Assembly: GCA_021186555.1 (NCBI GenBank)
Contig: JAJKFL010000007.1
Location: forward strand, 31,967,827-32,031,826
Length of the DNA: 64,000 bases
From: Reticulitermes speratus
Taxonomy: Eukaryota > Arthropoda > Insecta > Blattodea > Rhinotermitidae
Direction of reading: 5' to 3'
In this document: piece by piece, positions 57,225 through 64,000 of the stretch
How positions within the stretch are numbered: position 1 is the stretch's first letter
Layout: each line of letters starts with the position of its first letter
Notes under the pieces: model-generated
What the model saw: the letters and a program-made list of their open reading frames with translations, nothing else
What the model was told of the DNA's origin: nothing
The model's database searches: none
Position numbers and translations under genes: made by a program

Positions 57225-58985
57225 AATCTGTGTTTATAGATGTCTTTGGTGTCCTATGTGTGTTTATAGATGTCTTTGGTGTCCTATCTGCGTTTATAGA
57301 TGTCTTTGGTGTCCTATCTGTGTTTATAGATGTCTTTGATGTCCTATCTGTGTTTATAGATGTCTTTGGTGTCCTATCTGTGTTTATAGATGTCTTTGGT
57401 GTCCTATCTGTGTTTATAGATGTCTTTGGTGTCCTATCTGTGTTTACAGATGTCTTTGGTGTCCTATCTGTCTTTATAGATGTCTTTGGTGTCCTATCTG
57501 TGTTTATAGATGTCTTTGGTGTCCTATCTGTGTTTATAGATGTCTTTGGTGTCCTATCTGTGTTTATAGATGTCTTTGGTGTCCTATCTGTCTTTATAGA
57601 TGTCTTTGGTGTCCTATCTGTCTTTATAGATGTCTTTGGTGTCCTATCTGTGTTTATAGATGTCTTTGGTGTCCTATCTGTGTTTATAGATGTCTTTGGT
57701 GTCCGATCTGTCTTTATAGATGTCTTTGGTGTCCTATCTGTGTTTATAGATGTCTTTGGTGTCCTATCTGTGTTTATAGATGTCTTTGGTGTCCTATCTG
57801 TGTTTATAGATGTCTTTGGTGTCCGATCTGTGTTTATAGATGTCTTTGGTGTCCGATCTGTCTTTATAGATGTCTTTGGTGTCCTATCTGTGTTTATAGA
57901 TGTCTTTGGTGTCCTATCTGTGTTTATAGATGTCTTTGGTGTCCGATCTGTGTTTATAGATGTCTTTGGTGTCCGATCTGTCTTTATAGATGTCTTTGGT
58001 GTCCTATCTGTGTTTATAGATGTCTTTGGTGTCCTATCTGTGTTTATAGATGTCTTTGGTGTCCGATCTGTCTTTATAGATGTCTTTGGTGTCCTATCTG
58101 TGTTTATAGATGTCTTTGGTGTCCTATCTGTGTTTATAGATGTCTTTGGTGTCCTATCTGTGTTTATAGATGTCTTTGGTGTCCTATCTGTGTTTATAGA
58201 TGTCTTTGGTGTCCTATCTGTGTTTATAGATGTCTTTGGTGTCCGATCTGTCTTTATAGATGTCTTTGGTGTCCTATCTGTCTTTATAGATGTCTTTGGT
58301 GTCCTATCTGTGTTTATAGATGTCTTTGGTGTCCGATCTGTCTTTATAGATGTCTTTGGTGTCCTATCTGTGTTTATAGATGTCTTTGGTGTCCTATCTG
58401 TGTTTATAGATGTCTTTGGTGTCCGATCTGTCTTTATAGATGTCTTTGGTGTCCTATCTGTGTTTATAGATGTCTTTGGTGTCCTATCTGTGTTTATAGA
58501 TGTCTTTGGTGTCCGATCTGTCTTTATAGATGTCTTTGGTGTCCTATCTGTGTTTATAGATGTCTTTGGTGTCCTATCTGTGTTTATAGATGTCTTTGGT
58601 GTCCTATCTGTGTTTATAGATGTCTTTGGTGTCCTATCTGTGTTTATAGATGTCTTTGATGTCCTATCTGTGTTTATAGATGTCTTTGGTGTCCGATCTG
58701 TCTTTATAGATGTCTTTGGTGTCCTATCTGTGTTTATAGATGTCTTTGGTGTCCTATCTGTGTTTATAGATGTCTTTGGTGTCCTATCTGTGTTTATAGA
58801 TGTCTTTGGTGTCCTATCTGTGTTTATAGATGTCTTTGGTGTCCTATCTGTGTTTATAGATGTCTTTGGTGTCCTATCTGTGTTTATAGATGTCTTTGGT
58901 GTCCTATCTGTGTTTATAGATGTCTTTGGTGTCCTATCTGTGTTTATAGATGTCTTTGGTGTCCTATCTGTGTTTATAGATAACT
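57225..58985. repeat. 30-bp tandem array, about 58 copies
   Basis: Unit TGTTTATAGATGTCTTTGGT plus GTCCTATCTG. A base change to GTCCGATCTG marks some units and comes at 90-bp spacing over 58241-58511 and in a 120-bp pattern at 57781-58020. No length changes occur, so one frame of 596 codons (VFIDVFGVLS repeated) stays open; there is nothing to support expression. Confidence 0.97.
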
Positions 58986-59106
58986 TTGGTGTCCCGTTAG
59001 TTTCTCTACTGTGCCCTTAAGTGTATGTCTGGGGCTGTCGAAACATCTTTGAGCTTTGTCCACGTCTAACTTTAAACCGATGTTGGAAGTCATGTTATTA
59101 TTTTAC

Positions 59107-59400
59107 TGTAAAGTTTATTTAACGACTTTATCAGCAACTCCGACTACATAATTTCGAAAGATTCTTTTTGTACTATGTTGCCCCGGCCCCTTTCCTGGTC
59201 ATGACCACCTAGTTACCGGGAATTTGAGAAAATATTTTGCGAGAAGAAGATGTCAACCCCTCACAACCAATCCTCAAACTGGAGGGTCAAGATATATCTT
59301 CTTCAGGCACCTCGCTCAAATCCTGTTCGGCATCTGTGGTCCTAGCAGAAGCTACCCTGCGTCCACTTCAAATGATTGGACGTGCATGAGAGGTGTTTAA
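59107..59400 (+). repeat. Repeat family F copy
   Basis: GTTTATTTAACGACTTTATC and TTTTGCGAGAAGAAGATGTC; it resembles 30105-30360 at its start. Confidence 0.45.
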
Positions 59401-59940
59401 CGAAGGCTTATGTGAAGGTAATATTTATGGATTTGTGTGGAGGGACTGACAGAACCTACAGAATGCATTAAGGTACTCGGCGCCCGGGTTTGGATTCGAA
59501 CCGAGCAGCTCTAGAATACGAATGATGTGTTACTGTTCGAGGCAACTGACTCCTTTAAAGACATGTGCTAGTGACGGTATGGAAACACCAGAGAAACGGC
59601 GATAAAAATAAAGGGACATTGACCCCTGTGGACAGGGGTTTAAAAACGCTAAATCCCACGCGTTACCAGTGCCTCCATCTCCATTGGAATCATGCAGTCA
59701 TTGACGTTTTAAGGACTTCACGTCGCATGTTACTGAAATTACAGTGCTGGGTTATTACTCCGTGTAGAATTATAAGTTCTTTCCGACGTTTCGATGTTCC
59801 TCTGAAACGTCGGAACAAACATTATCCTGTACGATGCAATGACGTGCAATATTAGCTATCATTTGATACAGCAGTACGATTTGCGAAACGCCATGTGACA
59901 TACTATTCGCTACTGAGATTAATTTCAGTGAATAACTTAA

Positions 59941-60295
59941 CCCTTTAAGACTAAAGGTGATTTGTTTTATATATAAAGATTCAGTTCGTACCGCGCAGTA
60001 AACACACTCCGTCTCAGTTATACAAACCAACCAGTCAGTTAATGTTGTATGGGGAAATAATCGCTGTTTGTTCTGAGATCCACACAAAACACATAAATAC
60101 AGCCCGTACCGCGCAGTAAACACACTCCGTCTCAGTTATACAAACCAGTCAGTTAATGCTGTACAGTGAAATAATCGCTGTTTGTTCTGAGATCCACACA
60201 AAACACATAAATACACTGTGTGGGCAGAAGGTAGAATTGTTGAATGTTAAACGTGGTGGTACATATAGTAACCACTGGGCTTTAGAGGGTTTTGA
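59941..60295. repeat. Repeat family G with an internal duplication
   Basis: CCCTTTAAGACTAAAGG to GGGCTTTAGAGGGTT. A stretch of about 118 bp is present twice (CCGCGCAG at 59991 and 60109), while 54921-55165 has it once. Confidence 0.72.
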
Positions 60296-61355
60296 ATGCT
60301 GTATGCCATGTACACTCACTTCCTACCTACAGTCCTACGTAATACATGACTCGACTTTATTCACAGTACATTTCACTTTCTCAGTTTGATACACAAGTCA
60401 CTTAACAGTCAAACTCTACTGTGTTTGATCAAATCCAGTGTACAAAAATCGAAACTGCATGGATTCAAGGAGCTTATCAAAATGACCACAAAATCTCAGG
60501 TTTGCGGACTGTTACGCCCCTGTAGGTAAAATAGCGATTTACAATGCCGATAAGGACATTGATACCTGGCAGTAATTTCCTACAGCGATTGATAAAGATT
60601 TCATCTAAGGAGTCCTTCTGTCTGTCGTAAAAATGATGTACGTACTATGAAGTATGTATGATGGAGGCCTACGCTCGATGTATGCTACAGGGTAAAGTGT
60701 AAGAAGTATTCAAATTTCTTGCTGTGAGTATACTAGCTACTGCAGTGTGTGCAACAGCTTCCAAAGCTGTTTTGTTAAAATTTAAAGCTCCGAGTTGATA
60801 TTTAAATTTTAGGCCATGGTTTATGAAAAACGCATTATTTGGTAAAAAAAAAGGAAAGGATAAAATTATGAAATAAACGCCATTTTGTGGATACTAAAAC
60901 AGATATTATGCAGCATTTCTTAAATTTTCATTAAATTTATTTGTTGCTTAAATATATGAAATTAATTTCTAGGGGCGTTTTTTTTATAAGTGCGTTCGCT
61001 TCTGAGAACGTAGGTCGTTTTAAAGGTTAACATTTAATACAAAATGATTTCTGTGGAGAACATAAAAAGCAAAAAAAAGAATTTGAGCCAAGAGTATTGT
61101 GTGGTTATGTCATATCTTATTATCTGTATAAAACACATGCCAAGAAAATTCCAAACTTCTGGTGAAATTCCGTCAAACCAGATCGGCGCACGAGCATGAG
61201 ATTGGACTGCTGCGCTGGGCCTGAACATTGACAGTGCAGGGACTGAATGACGCACCTAAGGTCACTAAACTGTATTAAAAAATAAACGAAATTTGAATTT
61301 ATTTTCCAAATATCTGAAGAGGAAAACTATAGTAACAAATGAATGAGACAAATAA
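60296..61355. other. No gene recognised
   Basis: AT-rich; short frames only. Confidence 0.5.
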
Positions 61356-61359
61356 AACT

Positions 61360-61567
61360 AAATCAGTATCTGTCCAAACACAACTAAATTCTATTTATTA
61401 TATAGAACTACATGTTTCGACAATCACAGTTGGTCTTTAAAACATATTAAGGAAGAAATATATGTTTTAAAGACCAACTGTGAACCTGAGGACGACCTGA
61501 GATAGGTCGAAACATGTAGTTTTATATAATAAATATAATTTAGTTGTGTTTGGACAGATACTGATTT
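61360..61567. mobile_element. Foldback element with one signature
   Basis: Arms about 61360-61445 and 61463-61567. Plus-strand signature at 61486-61519: CTGAGGAC, stem GACCT/AGGTC, GAAACATGTAG. The left arm has GAAACATGTAG but lacks the upstream half. Confidence 0.78.
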
Positions 61568-61588
61568 AATTTTTTGTACTATTAACAG

Positions 61589-62008
61589 CTATTAACAGTA
61601 AGCAGCTACTGGATGACCTTAAGGAAAAGAGAAGATACTGGAAATTGAAAGAGGAAGCACTAGATCGCACCCTGTGGAGAACTCGCTTTGGAAGAGGCTA
61701 CGGACCTGTCGTAAGACAGACTGCAGAATGAAGAGGTTACGGACCTGTCGTAAGACCGACTGCAGAATGAAGAGGCTACGGACCTGTCGTAAGACAGACT
61801 GCAGAATGAAGAGGTTACGGACCTGTCGTAAGACAGACTACAGAATGAAGAGGCTACGGACCTGTCGTAAGACAGACTACAGAATGAAGAGGCTACGGAC
61901 CTGTCGTAAGACAGACTGCAGAATGAAGAGGCTACGGACCTGTCGTAAGACGACTGCAGAATGAAGAGGCTACGGACCTGTCGTAAGACAGACTACAGAA
62001 TGAATGAA
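61589..62008 (+). pseudogene. LINE family 1, 5'-truncated, with 39-bp terminal repeats
   Basis: Codes KQLLDDLKEKRRYWKLKEEA, LDRTLWRTRFGRGYGPVVRQ, then TAE plus a stop, and about eight 39-bp units (61690-62005). ACTATTAACAG at 61578-61588 and 62009-62019 is a perfect 11-bp target-site duplication, so array and LINE end were inserted as one piece. One unit near 61950 lacks two bases. Confidence 0.9.
61690..62005 (+). repeat. 39-bp tandem array at LINE 3' end, about 8 units
   Basis: Same unit as 31262-31615 in opposite orientation. Confidence 0.93.
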
Positions 62009-62284
62009 ACTATTAACAGCACAGCAAGATGGCGTTCTTTAAAACGGATTAGAGATTATATTTTAAATTTTTTAATACCTTGAATAATCTTTCATAAAAC
62101 ATGTTGTGGAACAAACACAAGTATAGATTCAAAAGTTTAAATAATATACGCCAAAAGAGAAATTTATTTGTTTATATACTACACTTTAAATTTAATGTGC
62201 GAAATTAGTGCAGTAGTCCCCATTTTATTATTTAGAGATTTTTCTAAAAGTATTGTTTGGTAAATTATTTAGGATTTACATAAA

Positions 62285-62498
62285 GGCAAACCACACCATA
62301 AAGGCCTATAGCGGGAGTGGAGGTATAGCTCCATTCATTCTTAACATCGGCGCTATATGGAGGCGAGTGATCAATTCACGCCCCGGCAGCTTTAGACCTG
62401 GCAAAGAACCCCGGTGTTAAATGAAAAGGGGGCGGGATGGCCCCCAGAGCCAGTCTGGACGTTTTGAGGAAGAGAAAGATCTGTTTAAAATCCCATTA
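62285..62498 (-). repeat. SINE-B 3' part
   Basis: CATAAAGGCCTATAGCGGGA, CATCGGCGCTATATGGAGGC and CCAGAGCCAGTCTGGACG; it stops where the mariner-family element begins. Confidence 0.75.
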
Positions 62499-62500
62499 TA

Positions 62501-62894
62501 CAGGGCGTACACAAAAGAATGGTGCGGTTTCAAAAGTGAATAAAAAATTTATGTCTCACATTACACGGGCAAAACATACACCGTCAGCGGCGGCAACTGT
62601 CCAAGTTTCTCATGCGCTAACAGCAGTTCGCTTCTCATGCTTACTGCGTGGCCGCGGGGCCAGTTTCAAAGATGGCGTTGCAGCAGGAGAAGGCTTTCTG
62701 TGTGCTACACCGGGTCTGGGATGAGTTTGATTACCGTGTGGATGTGTGTCGTGTGACCCAGGGAGGATTGTAATTACCAAATGAGAAACTTGGACAGTTG
62801 CCGCCGCTGACGGTGTATGTTGTGCCCGAGTAAGGTGAGAAATACATTTTTTTATTCACTTTTGATACCGCACCATTCTTTTGTGTATGTCCTG
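62501..62894 (+). mobile_element. Internally deleted Tc1/mariner-superfamily element, 394 bp
   Basis: Same termini as 46908-47460, TA at 62499-62500 and 62895-62896. The deletion is different: the start of the transposase is joined to its last 21 codons. Long inverted subterminal regions (GTCAGCGGCGGCAACTGTCC) are kept at both ends. Confidence 0.88.
62672..62773 (+). pseudogene. 33-codon transposase remnant, N- and C-terminus joined in frame
   Basis: MALQQEKAFCVL followed by HRVWDEFDYRVDVCRVTQG-GL and TAA. The first 12 residues are the usual start of this transposase family and the rest its end, which also occurs at 47028-47324. The joint lies near GTGCTACACCGGG. No catalytic part remains. 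Confidence 0.75.
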
Positions 62895-62896
62895 TA

Positions 62897-63507
62897 TATT
62901 ACTATCGAAGTCAGATGTGTGCACTGTTGTTGTCTATACATTATAAATTCGCAGGACCATTTTCTCGGTATTCTCAACAAGAGGGTGTTAAATTTAACAA
63001 CAAAATATTACCTAACGTCGTGAAATTTTTATCTGTTTACCCAGTAGTAAGCCACGGTATTCGTGATTGTAAATGACTCGGAGGACAGACGGAAGGACGA
63101 GACACAATCTTCTAGGTAGGTCCTCTCTGGACACATATCCGTCGGAACCCTGAGACAACATAGACTATGTTCATTTTGCTAAGATTTTAGAGGCTCGCAT
63201 GACCGAACACAGTTGAGTTATAGTTACATCTGAATTGTCATTTAAATTAATGTTATCATTCAACTGCAGGTTTCGGGAAAGCACCGGTAATTCTATCCGC
63301 ACTAAACACAAGTACTTTTGTTACAAAATGTATCTATTATCCTGCCTAATGAAACACTACAGTAGTCCTGCCACTCTTAATTAGGCCATATTATAACGAT
63401 ATTGGAAGTGTTAGCTCCGCTCGACCAAATGAAATTTTTGCTGCAGTTCAAATTGGAACAAACTTGCTGCTGGAACTTCACGTAGTCTCAAGTAAATATA
63501 TATTTTT
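62897..63507. other. No gene recognised
   Basis: AT-rich; short frames only. Confidence 0.45.
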
Positions 63508-63665
63508 TTATATTATCTTCACCGTGCAATTTTTTAACAATTCACAAATCACACACCAACAAAATGCACTATATTTTCACTTTTTATCCTTTAACCCCTA
63601 CACATGTTTCAGCCCTTACAAGGCCATCTTCAGGGGGCTCGTAATGTACATTTACTTTACATGCA
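63508..63665 (-). mobile_element. Left half of a foldback element, leading into an array
   Basis: Matches the left part of the 55.3-55.6 kb element (ATATTATCTTCACCGTGC, ACCAACAAAATGCAC) and carries the minus-strand signature at 63594-63633: CTGAAGATG, stem GCCTT/AGGGC, TGAAACATGTG. Instead of the right arm, a tandem array follows. Confidence 0.83.
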
Positions 63666-64000
63666 ATGTTTATGTCTGCTGTTATGTTATATATCACATG
63701 TAGTCACGTTTATGTCTGCTGTTATGTTATATATCACATGTAGTCACGTTTATGTCTGCTGTTATGTTATATATATCACATGTAGTCACGTTTATGTCCG
63801 CTGTTATGTTATATATCACATATAGTCACGTTTATGTCTGCTGTTATGTTATATATCACATGTAGTCACGTTTATGTCTGCTGTTATGTTATATATATCA
63901 CATGTAGTCACGTTTATGTCTGCTGTTATGTTATATATCACATGTAGTCACGTTTATGTCTGCTGTTATGTTATATATATCACATGTAGTCACGTTTATG
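63666..64000. repeat. 40-42-bp tandem array, continues past the window
   Basis: Unit GTTTATGTCTGCTGTTATGT plus TATATATCACATGTAGTCAC; some units have an extra TA. About eight units are visible. Confidence 0.95.

Noticed and set aside
57230-59020. 596-codon frame as a repeat protein gene
   Set aside because: 30-bp array in one frame. No promoter, signal or non-repeat domain; substitutions are not obviously synonymous. Kept as a finding only for its strict unit length.
59030-59065. Signature next to the 30-bp array
   Set aside because: TGTCGAAACATC is present but the CTGANGA half is missing; too weak to claim a link.

Overview
This window looks like intergenic DNA from a large, repeat-rich arthropod genome. 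The insect-type LINE tails, tRNA-derived SINEs, a mariner element and pogo, hAT and Harbinger-like non-autonomous elements fit a polyneopteran insect such as a cockroach; that assignment is inference, not a search result. I found no convincing host protein gene and no functional tRNA or rRNA gene. The only long non-repetitive reading frame with a recognisable catalytic domain is the mariner transposase at 6366-7421 (minus strand). The other long open frames are by-products of tandem arrays or pieces of LINEs.

Layout. 0-4 kb: SINE pieces, a 711-bp near-perfect hairpin (1402-2112), then an AT-rich array with a 50-bp unit. 4-8 kb: a foldback element, a pogo-type MITE and an apparently whole mariner. 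8-20 kb: SINEs of four families, partly nested, an inverted 460-bp duplication (8191-8661 and 13797-14248), three LINE fragments and foldback elements. 19-20 kb: a composite two-unit SINE with target-site duplications. 21-22.7 kb: 35-bp array. 23-33 kb: SINE/LINE cluster, pogo and hAT MITEs, foldbacks, and a LINE tail with nine 39-bp repeats. 34-35.7 kb: 37-bp array. 36-42 kb: LINE remnant with a nuclease-like C-terminus, 32-bp array, CAGA-rich array. 42-45 kb: Harbinger-like element, then a foldback element carrying about 60 copies of a 22-bp unit inside its target-site duplication. 46-49 kb: a deleted mariner-family element inside a SINE, and a pogo MITE holding a second copy of the composite SINE. 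49.6-51 kb: second 37-bp array with higher-order structure. 51-57 kb: SINEs, LINE tails, foldback. 57.2-59 kb: 30-bp array. 59-64 kb: short repeats, another LINE tail array, a second deleted mariner-family element, and a 40-bp array running off the end.

Two patterns stand out. First, at about a dozen sites the sequence carries one signature: CTGA(A/G/T)GATG, a short variable hairpin, then CGAAACATG or a close variant. It mostly lies in inverted-repeat elements and resembles the conserved core of a hammerhead ribozyme with one extra base. Several tandem arrays begin in or beside these elements. One family has a copy with a single monomer (9.57 kb) and another with about 60 (43.3-45.0 kb), both inside apparent target-site duplications. 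Second, two copies of a composite SINE (full-length unit, poly(A), then a unit lacking its 5' end) have the same junction to within a base and separate target-site duplications, so the composite moved as one unit. Tandem arrays make up roughly 12 kb, nearly a fifth of the window.
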